A stretch of 64,000 bases of DNA, from positions 3,472,001 through 3,536,000 of the forward strand of contig JACJYL010000001.1 in assembly GCA_020636105.1 (NCBI GenBank), given 5' to 3'. This document shows, piece after piece, positions 8,762-16,207 of the stretch (its first letter is position 1; each line of letters starts with the position of its first letter). A program made the position numbers and the translations under genes. This stretch comes from Lewinellaceae bacterium. GTDB taxonomy: Bacteria; Bacteroidota; Bacteroidia; Chitinophagales; Saprospiraceae. Under the pieces are notes generated by a model. That model was given only the letters and a program-made list of their open reading frames with translations, made no database searches and had not been told where the DNA came from.

Positions 8762-8808
8762 TCAACTAAAAAATTATAGGTTATGAAGGCTTTATTTTTT
8801 TGTAAGTA

Positions 8809-8839
8809 ATTGTTCAAATTTATTTATAAGTTATATTTG
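8809..8839 (+). promoter_or_regulatory. transposase promoter (-33 ATTG, -7 TATATTTG)
   Basis: TATATTTG at 8832-8839 matches TAnnTTTG, and ATTG at 8809-8812 lies 19 nt upstream inside the left terminal repeat. The transposase ATG follows 11 nt after the -7 box, so the mRNA would have almost no leader. Confidence 0.55.
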
Positions 8840-8850
8840 TACCCAAAAAG

Positions 8851-9279
8851 ATGGGTCGAAAATCAAAGAAGCTAGACTTAACGGCGGCAGAGAAAGCTGA
8901 ATTGGAAAAAGGATTCAAATATTCTGGATCAAAAGTGTTTTCCCAGCGATGTCACATGATTTTATTGAAGAATCAAGGGTTGACCTCACAACAGATTGCT
9001 GATATTTTTGGCGTTACTTTTCAACCGGTAAATAGTTGGATCAAAAGGTATCTTTCCGATGGGATCGAAGGTTTGAAAACAAAATCTGGTCAGGGAAGAA
9101 AGCCCATTTTAAACAAAGAACAGGATGAAGCCAAAGTAAAAGCAGCTATCAAAAATGAACGGCAACGAATTAAGTTAGCGAAAGAAGACTTAGAAAAAGA
9201 TTTAGGAAAAAGCTTCAGTGTTTTAACCCTAAAACGATTTTTAAAAAACTTGGGTGCCGATGGAAACGAATCCGTTTAA
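8851..9279 (+). CDS. IS630 family transposase, orfA (N-terminal DNA-binding part)
   Basis: 142 residues in the zero frame. It contains two helix-turn-helix regions: GLTSQQIADIFGVTFQPVNSWIKRY near residues 48-70, and the second around FSVLTLKRFLKNL near 121-134. This is the paired DNA-binding part of IS630 transposases. The frame ends at a TAA at 9277-9279, just after an A AAA AAC heptamer at 9243-9249 that sits in the correct phase for -1 slippage. Without slippage the product would be a DNA-binding protein without a catalytic domain, possibly acting as a regulator of transposition. Confidence 0.85.
   Translation: MGRKSKKLDLTAAEKAELEKGFKYSGSKVFSQRCHMILLKNQGLTSQQIADIFGVTFQPVNSWIKRYLSDGIEGLKTKSGQGRKPILNKEQDEAKVKAAIKNERQRIKLAKEDLEKDLGKSFSVLTLKRFLKNLGADGNESV
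9243..9249 (+). promoter_or_regulatory. programmed -1 ribosomal frameshift site
   Basis: A AAA AAC read in codons TTA AAA AAC, with the -1 frame continuing AAA AAA CTT. Downstream arms TTGGGT (9250-9255) and ACCCAA (9281-9286) enclose a second small hairpin AAACG/CGTTT (9264-9268 and 9273-9277), a possible stimulator. After slippage the protein reads through WKRIRLRPKGKPN, the conserved linker of IS630 transposases. Confidence 0.7.
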
Positions 9280-9872
9280 GACCCAAAGGAAAACCTAATA
9301 AAGAACTATATGAAGTTCGAAAAGAATCTTTGAGTTTGATAGAACAGCAAGCTGAACTTGGAAACATTGACCTGTATTATGCTGATGAAACGCAATTTTC
9401 TCAACAAGGCTATGTTCCTTACGGCTGGCAATTTAATGATGAAGATGTAGCTATTGAAGCATGCAAAGGCAAATCACTGAACTGCTTCGGATTGCTTTCA
9501 AGAACCAATCAATTCATCTACAAAATGACAACGCAAAATATCAACTCAGATCTTGTAATTGAAATCCTGGATAACTTATCCTTGCGTATAACCAAGTTTA
9601 CTTTTGTGGTCCTGGATAATGCAAGAATACATACTGCCCGTAAAGTCAAACAACTTTTCGAGGTATGGCAGCAAAGAGGTTTGTTTATTTTTTACTTACC
9701 TCCATACTCGCCACATCTCAATATTATTGAAAGGCTTTGGAAAGAAATGAAACAAGGATGGCTGAAACCTTCCGATTACCATTCTGCTGATGATTTATTC
9801 TATGCTGTAAATAGAGTTTGTTCAGCAATCGGTAGTTCCTTGTTCATAAACTTTTCAAAATACTCCTTTTAG
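9249..9872 (+). CDS. IS630 family transposase, orfB (DDE catalytic part, by -1 frameshift)
   Basis: Read in the -1 frame from the slip at 9249 this gives about 207 residues joined to 133 from orfA, a 340-residue transposase of normal family length. The DDE triad is complete: YYADETQFS, FVVLDNARIH and NIIERLWKEMK, with the family's YLPPYSPHLN before the Glu. An alternative separate start (TTG at 9330) would lose the conserved WKRIRLRPKGK linker, so fusion by frameshifting is preferred. The stop at 9872 is 12 bp inside the right terminal repeat. Confidence 0.85.
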   Translation, partial: LGCRWKRIRLRPKGKPNKELYEVRKESLSLIEQQAELGNIDLYYADETQFSQQGYVPYGWQFNDEDVAIEACKGKSLNCFGLLSRTNQFIYKMTTQNINSDLVIEILDNLSLRITKFTFVVLDNARIHTARKVKQLFEVWQQRGLFIFYLPPYSPHLNIIERLWKEMKQGWLKPSDYHSADDLFYAVNRVCSAIGSSLFINFSKYSF

Positions 9873-9897
9873 TTATATTTTATTTTGAACAATTACT

Positions 9898-9905
9898 TAA
9901 TTTTG
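9898..9905 (+). promoter_or_regulatory. -7 box TAATTTTG before the esterase, abutting the IS
   Basis: TAATTTTG fits TAnnTTTG. Its first two bases are the duplicated TA target of the IS, so the insertion separates this box from its former upstream DNA. The esterase ATG is 18 nt downstream. I see no clear TTTG element at the right distance on either the present or the reconstructed pre-insertion sequence. Confidence 0.35.
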
Positions 9906-9922
9906 CGAGATTATAACAAAAA

Positions 9923-10729
9923 ATGGAAGAACCTACTACACAGCATACGGACTACCGTGAAGAAATCAATGCCGACTTTCTGCCGAAGATCATTGTTATT
10001 TCAGAAGAATTTGAAATTCCTCAATTGATCAAAACCAGGCGCATTGCAGCATTGCTTCCTCATGATTACGATCAAACGGATAAAAGATATCCTGTTTTGT
10101 ATTTACAGGACGGGCAAAATCTCTTTGACGAATACGCTCCCTTTGGCAACTGGGGGGTCGACAAGCAACTGGCCAGGATGACGGCCCGTGGGCTGGGCGA
10201 CTTTATCGTCATTGCCATCGACCATGGGGGCGACAAACGTATCAAAGAGTACACCCCCTCTTATGACACCAAGCTGGGCACCGGCGATGGCAAAAAATAC
10301 GTCCGGTTTTTATCAGACACCCTGAAACCATATGTGGACAAACATTTCCGAACCCTTCCTGAGAGGGAATTTACGGGTATCGGTGGAAGCTCTATGGGAG
10401 GATTGGTGAGTATTTACGCCGGGTGGATGTATCCTGAAGTTTACAGCAAACTCATGATTTTCTCCCCGGCACTTTGGGTGGCTCCGAATATTCACTTTCA
10501 TTTTATGAATTTCGGACATTCCCAGGATGTCAAAGTTTACCTTTACGCCGGAGGTAGCGAGAGTGATATGATGATCCCCAACGTAACAAGGTTTCAGCAG
10601 GCATTCAAAGATAGTTCAGCAACCGCCAACTTTGAAATTAAATTATCCATTGACCCGCAAGGAAAACACAATGAAGCCTATTGGGGGAGAGAATTCCCTT
10701 ATGCCGTCAAATGGCTTTTTTTTGAATAA
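9923..10729 (+). CDS. alpha/beta-hydrolase, Fes/esterase-D-like
   Basis: 268 residues of the putative esterase group (COG2819/COG2382). It begins with a short strand-rich lead-in and then YPVLYLQDGQNLFDEYAPFGNW. The nucleophile elbow is GIGGSSMGGL, placing the catalytic Ser at about residue 155, and the likely catalytic His is in GKHNEAYW near 255. There is no signal peptide, so a cytoplasmic esterase is likely. Aminopeptidase and ATP-grasp genes follow on the same strand at gaps of 47 and 32 bp, which may be one transcript. The substrate is not predictable. Confidence 0.75.
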   Translation: MEEPTTQHTDYREEINADFLPKIIVISEEFEIPQLIKTRRIAALLPHDYDQTDKRYPVLYLQDGQNLFDEYAPFGNWGVDKQLARMTARGLGDFIVIAIDHGGDKRIKEYTPSYDTKLGTGDGKKYVRFLSDTLKPYVDKHFRTLPEREFTGIGGSSMGGLVSIYAGWMYPEVYSKLMIFSPALWVAPNIHFHFMNFGHSQDVKVYLYAGGSESDMMIPNVTRFQQAFKDSSATANFEIKLSIDPQGKHNEAYWGREFPYAVKWLFFE

Positions 10730-10776
10730 CTCAATAATTAATTCTCAAAAGTCTTATCACAAGGCAACCGATCAAC

Positions 10777-12267
10777 ATGACTATTACCATCAAAATCGAA
10801 CCAACCGTACCCAATCATACCTTGGTCATCCCCATTTCCGGCAATGGAGCCAGTGAGAACAGTCTGCAGAAGGTTGCGGATCAATTCGGCATTCCATCCA
10901 AAAAATTACACCAGGATTTCAAAGGAGAATCCGGGGAAGTTTTCCCGTTTTATTATAAAAATCAAAAGATCTACCTCCTCGGATTAGGACCAAATCCCGA
11001 TTTCGCCAAAACCTTACAGGCCTTCCGCTCGTTTGCTCACGGATGCAAAGAAAAACTTGACCCTAAAATTGGGGTGAGTTTTTTTTATGATAATCTCGCA
11101 AAAAATCAACTGAACCTGCTGGAAGCTGCCATCAACGGCATCATTTTAGGCACTTACCATATCGGGCTTTACAAAACCGAAAAGGAAGAAAAACACCCGC
11201 TTAGCTTGTCTAATGAGGAGGCTGAAATAACTATTTACCTGGACCCTTCATATAAATCCGAGGCCGAAATACTTGTACACAAAGGGCTTCTGGTAGCACA
11301 GACCCAATTGCAGATTTTCGACCTCGTGAATGCCCCGGGCAATAAAAAAATCCCCACCCAACTCGCCGAATGGGCCGAAAAATCGGGCGCCACTTATGGC
11401 TTTGATGTCCTCAATCATACCAAAGCAGAAATTGAAGCTAAAAACCTCCATGCGCTGCTCGCCGTGAACCGCGGGAGTGAAAACCCTCCTGCATTCATCG
11501 TGATGGAATACAAACCCCGGTCTGGAGCCGTAAAAAAGAAGATCGGCCTGGTGGGCAAAGGCATCACCTTTGATACCGGTGGGTTATCCATAAAACCTTC
11601 CACCAATATGCACTATATGAAAAGTGATATGGGAGGTGCTGCCGCAGTTTTTGGTATGATGGAGGTAGCCGCAAAATTACAATTGCCCGTTCACCTGGTA
11701 GGGATTGTCCCTTCTTCGGAAAATAGTGTGGATGCCCTTTCCGTGAAACCGGGCGATGTGATCCAGTCCTATAGCGGAAAAACCATCGAAGTGATCGACA
11801 CCGATGCCGAAGGCCGGCTGGTATTGGCTGACGGGCTTTCCTATATGGTAAAAAATTACGATCCAGAGGTAATGATCGACCTGGCCACTCTTACCGGCAG
11901 CGCCGTCAGAACTTTTGGATACCATGCCGCGGCCCTGTTTACCAATGATGATCAACTCGCGGCAAAACTAAGCGAAGCAGGCAAACAAACCGGGGAGCAG
12001 GTCTGGCAACTTCCCATGTGGGATGTTTACAAAGACGATATCAAATCCGATGTGGCTGATGTGAAAAATTTTAGCGGCAGTCCACTGGCCGGCGCTATTG
12101 GTGCCGCCAAATTCCTCGAGGCCTTTATCGGTGAGCATGCCCACTGGGCACACCTGGATATAGCCGGGGTCGCTTTTGGAGGGTCGGAATTTTCTGCTCA
12201 AAAAAGTGCCACGGCTTTCGGCATTAGATTACTTTTACAATATATTGAGGGGCTGATTGAAGCATAA
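10777..12267 (+). CDS. pepA: M17 family leucyl aminopeptidase
   Basis: 496 residues, a usual length for M17. The N-terminal macro-like domain is poorly conserved, and the catalytic domain begins near residue 170. Metal and catalytic motifs are present: GKGITFDTGGLSIKP near 258 with the Lys and Asp ligands, KSDMGGAA near 283, and DTDAEGRLVLADGLSY near 341 with the Asp, Glu and catalytic Arg. It would release N-terminal residues from peptides with two divalent metals as a cytoplasmic hexamer. It lies between the esterase and the ATP-grasp gene. Nothing looks odd. Confidence 0.92.
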   Translation: MTITIKIEPTVPNHTLVIPISGNGASENSLQKVADQFGIPSKKLHQDFKGESGEVFPFYYKNQKIYLLGLGPNPDFAKTLQAFRSFAHGCKEKLDPKIGVSFFYDNLAKNQLNLLEAAINGIILGTYHIGLYKTEKEEKHPLSLSNEEAEITIYLDPSYKSEAEILVHKGLLVAQTQLQIFDLVNAPGNKKIPTQLAEWAEKSGATYGFDVLNHTKAEIEAKNLHALLAVNRGSENPPAFIVMEYKPRSGAVKKKIGLVGKGITFDTGGLSIKPSTNMHYMKSDMGGAAAVFGMMEVAAKLQLPVHLVGIVPSSENSVDALSVKPGDVIQSYSGKTIEVIDTDAEGRLVLADGLSYMVKNYDPEVMIDLATLTGSAVRTFGYHAAALFTNDDQLAAKLSEAGKQTGEQVWQLPMWDVYKDDIKSDVADVKNFSGSPLAGAIGAAKFLEAFIGEHAHWAHLDIAGVAFGGSEFSAQKSATAFGIRLLLQYIEGLIEA

Positions 12268-12299
12268 AGAATGATTATTGATCATTGAAAACGAAAAAC

Positions 12300-13511
12300 A
12301 TGCCAAATAACAAGACTTTTCTTTGTATCTCCTTTTACTTCAAAGGAGTGGAATTCCTCAAGGGTTGTAAAGATGCAGGCAACAATGTTTACCTGCTCAC
12401 CAAAAAAAGCCTGGAGCCTTTGTGGCCCCGCGAATTCCTCGATGATATTTTTTTCATGGATACGGAATTCAATACGCCCGAAAACTTTACCAATATGGCC
12501 AAAGGGCTGGCGTGGCTGATGCGTAACAAAAAAATTGACAGGATCGTCGCCCTCGATGATTTTGATGTGGAAAAGGCTGCTTACCTGAGGGAAGAATTTC
12601 GTATCCCGGGCATGGGACAAACGACGGCCAGGCATTTTCGTGATAAACTGGCCATGCGGATAAAAGCCAAAGACGCCGGGATCCCGGTGCCTCCTTTCAC
12701 CGCTCTTTTTCACGATGAAGAGATCAATGCGTTTGCCGAAACCATTCCGGCTCCGTGGATCATCAAACCCCGGGCAGAAGCTTCCGCAACGGGCATGAAA
12801 AAAGTGCATAATGCTCCCGAACTGTGGGAAACCATACATGGCCTGGGCGACAAACGTCATCACTACCTTGTCGAACAATTTAAACCAGGAGCCGTTTACC
12901 ACAGCGACGCTATTAGCGCGGAAGGGAAAGTGGTCTTTTGCCGGATTTCCCAATATCTCGACACGCCTTTTGAGGTAGCCCACGGAGGAGGAATTTTCAG
13001 ATCAGTCACCGTAGAGTTTGGCAGCAAAGACGACAAGGCGCTCCAGAAGCTTACCGCAGACGTGATGAAGGCATTCGGTATGCAATACAGTGCCTCTCAT
13101 ACCGAATTTATCAGATCGGTCGATGATGGGAAATTCTACTTCCTCGAAACAGCCTCCCGCGTCGGGGGAGCCAACCTCGCAGAAATGGTAGAAGCTTCTT
13201 CGGGCCTGAATCTTTGGTACGAATGGGCCAAACTCGAAACATCCATGGCCAACGGTACTTCTTACCATTTGCCGAAGGTGCGCAAAGATTATTCGGGCAT
13301 TTTGATTTCTTTGACCAAAGACCAACATCCGGACCAAACCCCTTTTGATGCTCCGGAAATCACGTGGCGGTTGCAAAAAGATCACCATGTCGGCATGATT
13401 CTTCAATCCGGTGACAGAAACCGCATCATCCAGCTGTTGGATAACTATGCGAAAACGGTTTTCAGAGATTATCACGCCAGCGCACCCGTTCCGGACAGAC
13501 CCATGGATTAA
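12300..13511 (+). CDS. ATP-grasp domain protein
   Basis: Start set at the ATG at 12300 (MPNNKTFLC), 32 bp after pepA; a TTG five codons earlier is less likely. The protein has 403 residues. An N-terminal Rossmann-like pre-ATP-grasp region precedes RDKLAMRIKAKDAGIPVPPF (about 115-135), then WIIKPRAEASATGMKKV (the ATP-binding Lys and loop), YLVEQFKPG, and FLETASRVGGANLAEM, the metal-binding Glu/Arg-Asn-like end. This is the carboxylate-amine ligase type of the superfamily (COG0439-like). Related stand-alone proteins make peptides or amino-acid conjugates. The substrates are unknown. Confidence 0.8.
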   Translation: MPNNKTFLCISFYFKGVEFLKGCKDAGNNVYLLTKKSLEPLWPREFLDDIFFMDTEFNTPENFTNMAKGLAWLMRNKKIDRIVALDDFDVEKAAYLREEFRIPGMGQTTARHFRDKLAMRIKAKDAGIPVPPFTALFHDEEINAFAETIPAPWIIKPRAEASATGMKKVHNAPELWETIHGLGDKRHHYLVEQFKPGAVYHSDAISAEGKVVFCRISQYLDTPFEVAHGGGIFRSVTVEFGSKDDKALQKLTADVMKAFGMQYSASHTEFIRSVDDGKFYFLETASRVGGANLAEMVEASSGLNLWYEWAKLETSMANGTSYHLPKVRKDYSGILISLTKDQHPDQTPFDAPEITWRLQKDHHVGMILQSGDRNRIIQLLDNYAKTVFRDYHASAPVPDRPMD

Positions 13512-13639
13512 TGCCCAAAGGCATCCTATTTTTTTATGCCATTTCAATTTTCTGAAAGATTTGGTGTAGGAGAACAACAATTTTCTCCCACACGCTTGTC
13601 TTTTTTAGCCATTCCTTCCTCTCTTTAAAAAGGTATTTT

Positions 13640-13653
13640 GTGTTTTAAAACAC
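13640..13653. promoter_or_regulatory. 14-bp perfect palindrome upstream of the PKD protein
   Basis: GTGTTTTAAAACAC at 77-90 bases before the start codon at 13730. It could be an operator or just AT-rich symmetry; no partner regulator is nearby. Confidence 0.25.
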
Positions 13654-13729
13654 TCTCAATTTCTGGCAAAATTCGCTTAAATTTATTATATTAAACAGTT
13701 TCAATATTCCTCATCAAAAACCTTTAATC

Positions 13730-16165
13730 ATGCAAAAATATACCCTCTCATTCACATCCCTTTTGGTGTTCATTTGTGCTATTAACATCAAAGCACAAAT
13801 CACCTTCAATCAATCCAATGTTCCGACAGCAGGAGATGTCCTGATTATTGCCGGAGCTGACACAATCGGAGTTACCCCCGGAGCTTCAGGAGCTAACCAG
13901 GTTTGGGACTTTTCCTTTTTTGACACCCTTTCCATGGACACAACCACCTACATCACGCCTGCCGAAGCGCCAAATAACCAGGATTTCCCTATTGCAAACC
14001 TGGCTTCCTACAATACCGGCACTTATTTTTTTTACCAGAAAGCAGCCTCGGCTTTATGGGGGCTTGGCGGCGCTATTGATTTCCAGGAAACGGGTACCTA
14101 TATGAACATATTTTTTGACCCGAAATCCAAACAGATGGCCTTTCCGGCTACTTATGGTACGACTTTTTCAGACAGTACCAATCTTGAATTCATCGTTGAG
14201 GATCCTGAAGGGAGTTTCAGAAGCAAGACTCTCCTTAAAACAGAGAATATTATTGACGGTTATGGAACCGTAATCACCCCTGTAGGCAGTTTTGATGCCT
14301 TGCGTATGGTGAATACCACTGAAACCATTGATTCCTCCTGGATCGACATCGGAGGAGGCAATTGGTTCTTATTTTCATCAGGAAACTCGACGGATGTGGC
14401 CTACAGTTATCTTGCTGCAGAAAGCCAGGGCCCCATGGTATCCATTGACTACTTTGAAGACGGTACCATTGCCAGTGTGTCCTACTGGCTTGGAAGTACC
14501 ACTGAACCTCAGGCTCCTATTGCAAATTATTCCTATATTGACCAGGGAGGGGGCACCATCCAGTTTACGGATCTTTCGCTTAATAACCCAACAAGCTGGG
14601 TCTGGGATTTCGGCGATGGCAATACCAGTACACAACAAAACCCTGCTCATACCTTTGCCGCAGAAGGAAATTATGAAGTTTGCCTAACGGCAACCAATGC
14701 CATTGGCGCTCATACCGGTTGCGAAACCGTTACCCCTCTTTTTCAGCCAACGGCAGCCTTTACGTTTTTTGCCACGGGAGGGGGCAGTGTTGAATTTGAA
14801 GATCAATCCACCAATAATCCAACCTCCTGGCTTTGGGATTTCGGCGATGGCAATACCAGCACACAACCGAATCCTGAACATACTTATGCTGCATCGGGAA
14901 CTTATACCGTTTGTCTGACTGCAACCAATAACGAAGGTTCCGATACAGTATGTGAGGATGTTTCGATCAGTTTTGCTCCTATAGCAGGATTTTCCTTTGA
15001 AAATCTTGGAAACGGAATAGTCGCCTTTACAGATCAAACCGCGAATAATCCAATCAGTTGGTTTTGGGATTTTGGCGATGGTAATACCAGTACACAGCAA
15101 AACCCTTCCCATACCTTTGAACCTGATGCTAATTATTACGTTTGTCTGACCGTAACCAATGCAGCAGGGCTTGATTTCACCTGCCAGACCGTGGCGTTTA
15201 CGGCTCAGCCTGTGGCAGCTTTCAGCTTTGCCAATAACGGTAATGGCAGTATAACTTTCCAGGACGAATCCACCAATAATCCAACCTCCTGGCTTTGGGA
15301 TTTCGGCGATGGCAATACCAGTACACAACAAAACCCTGCTCATACTTATGCTGTAGCAGAAGCTTATACCGTTTGTCTGTTTGTCACCAATGAATTTGGT
15401 ACGGATTTTACTTGCCAGGAGGTTGAAATTTCATTTGCCCCTATAGCTTCATTTGCTTACTCCTACAGCGGCGGCGCCAGCATCGATTTTGAAGACCAGT
15501 CCACCAACAATCCTACGGAATGGTTTTGGGAATTTGGCGACGGCAATACCAGTACCGCCCAGTATCCTCAGTACAACTATGCTGCTCCGGGGACTTATAC
15601 CATTTGCCTGACCGTAACGAATGATTCCGGTTCCGATGTTACCTGCCAGGAAATTACCATTGTTTTTGCACCTCTGGCAGCCTTCACCTATGACGACCAG
15701 GGGAGTGGCACAGTAATTTTTGAGGATCAGTCTAGTTACGATCCTGTCGAATGGCTTTGGGATTTTGGAGACGGCAATACCAGTACGGAACAAAACCCTA
15801 CCCATAATTTCACTGCCAACAATACCTATGAAGTATGCCTGTCGGCAACCAATGACGGAGGCACAAATACTGCCTGTCAGATGATTCCTATTGTTGTCAA
15901 CAGCGTGGACGACCAGAAGGGCGGATTTAATATTACGGTGTTTCCAAACCCGGGAAAAGACCAGGTCAATTTAAGCATAGAAAATGCCACCGGAAGAATA
16001 CAATTCAAAATAGTGGATGCCCAGGGAAAATTGATCTTTGTGGATGAAATTATCAGCGATTATGTCCTAAATGTTCAGGACTGGCCAGCAGGAATCTATT
16101 GTTACATGCTGATTGAAATGGACAGCGGGGCGTTTGTGAGCGGAAAATTGAGGGTCGTGAAATAA
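13730..16165 (+). CDS. T9SS-secreted protein with six PKD repeats
   Basis: 811 residues with a signal peptide (to about residue 22, NIKAQ). The first 250 residues form an unrecognised N-terminal domain. Then come six PKD-like repeats of about 77 residues, each with W-x-WDFGDGNTST and a following NPxHTF/Y. The last 80 residues (VFPNPGKDQVNLS to SGKLRVVK) are a T9SS type A sorting domain, so the protein is exported through the outer membrane and anchored or released at the cell surface. PKD repeats usually act as rigid spacers or polysaccharide contacts. No catalytic domain is visible. It converges with the cyclase gene across a shared terminator hairpin. Confidence 0.88.
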   Translation: MQKYTLSFTSLLVFICAINIKAQITFNQSNVPTAGDVLIIAGADTIGVTPGASGANQVWDFSFFDTLSMDTTTYITPAEAPNNQDFPIANLASYNTGTYFFYQKAASALWGLGGAIDFQETGTYMNIFFDPKSKQMAFPATYGTTFSDSTNLEFIVEDPEGSFRSKTLLKTENIIDGYGTVITPVGSFDALRMVNTTETIDSSWIDIGGGNWFLFSSGNSTDVAYSYLAAESQGPMVSIDYFEDGTIASVSYWLGSTTEPQAPIANYSYIDQGGGTIQFTDLSLNNPTSWVWDFGDGNTSTQQNPAHTFAAEGNYEVCLTATNAIGAHTGCETVTPLFQPTAAFTFFATGGGSVEFEDQSTNNPTSWLWDFGDGNTSTQPNPEHTYAASGTYTVCLTATNNEGSDTVCEDVSISFAPIAGFSFENLGNGIVAFTDQTANNPISWFWDFGDGNTSTQQNPSHTFEPDANYYVCLTVTNAAGLDFTCQTVAFTAQPVAAFSFANNGNGSITFQDESTNNPTSWLWDFGDGNTSTQQNPAHTYAVAEAYTVCLFVTNEFGTDFTCQEVEISFAPIASFAYSYSGGASIDFEDQSTNNPTEWFWEFGDGNTSTAQYPQYNYAAPGTYTICLTVTNDSGSDVTCQEITIVFAPLAAFTYDDQGSGTVIFEDQSSYDPVEWLWDFGDGNTSTEQNPTHNFTANNTYEVCLSATNDGGTNTACQMIPIVVNSVDDQKGGFNITVFPNPGKDQVNLSIENATGRIQFKIVDAQGKLIFVDEIISDYVLNVQDWPAGIYCYMLIEMDSGAFVSGKLRVVK
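14585..15800 (+). repeat. PKD-coding tandem repeat, period about 231-233 nt
   Basis: The GGCGATGGCAATACCAG-like core recurs near 14610, 14843, 15074, 15307, 15538 and 15769. Units 2 and 4 are identical over about 50 bases (near 14815 and 15278), and units 1 and 4 share the segment just after the core, which suggests recent gene conversion among units. Confidence 0.75.
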
Positions 16166-16174
16166 ATTGTCTGA

Positions 16175-16207
16175 AGATATCCTGTTTCTCTAAGGAACAG
16201 GATATCT
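16175..16207. terminator. bidirectional terminator hairpin between convergent genes
   Basis: The arms AGATATCCTGTT and AACAGGATATCT (12 bp, perfect) surround a 9-nt loop, with CTCTTTTTCC on the plus side. It overlaps the last bases of the cyclase gene. Confidence 0.65.

Larger units (their letters stand above)
8805..9897 (+). mobile_element. IS630-family insertion sequence, complete
   Basis: The element is bounded by perfect terminal inverted repeats, AGTAATTGTTCAAA at 8805-8818 and its complement at 9884-9897, each flanked by TA (8803-8804 and 9898-9899), the target duplication typical of IS630/Tc1-mariner insertion. Its length is 1093 bp. It carries one transposase split over two frames. 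It sits between the methyltransferase and esterase genes without breaking either. Perfect ends and an intact DDE set suggest recent insertion and possible activity. Confidence 0.9.

Noticed and set aside
8851..9872. IS630 copy as a pseudogene because of the frame change
   Set aside because: The frame change coincides with a correctly phased A AAA AAC site, and ends and DDE residues are intact.
12282..12983. Minus-strand open frame of 233 codons over the ATP-grasp gene
   Set aside because: The opposite strand has clear ATP-grasp motifs; the antisense protein shows no recognisable domain.
14684..15343. Minus-strand frames with repeated MGRVLLCTGIAIAEIP-like units
   Set aside because: They are the complement of the repeated PKD DNA; the repetition comes from the sense gene.
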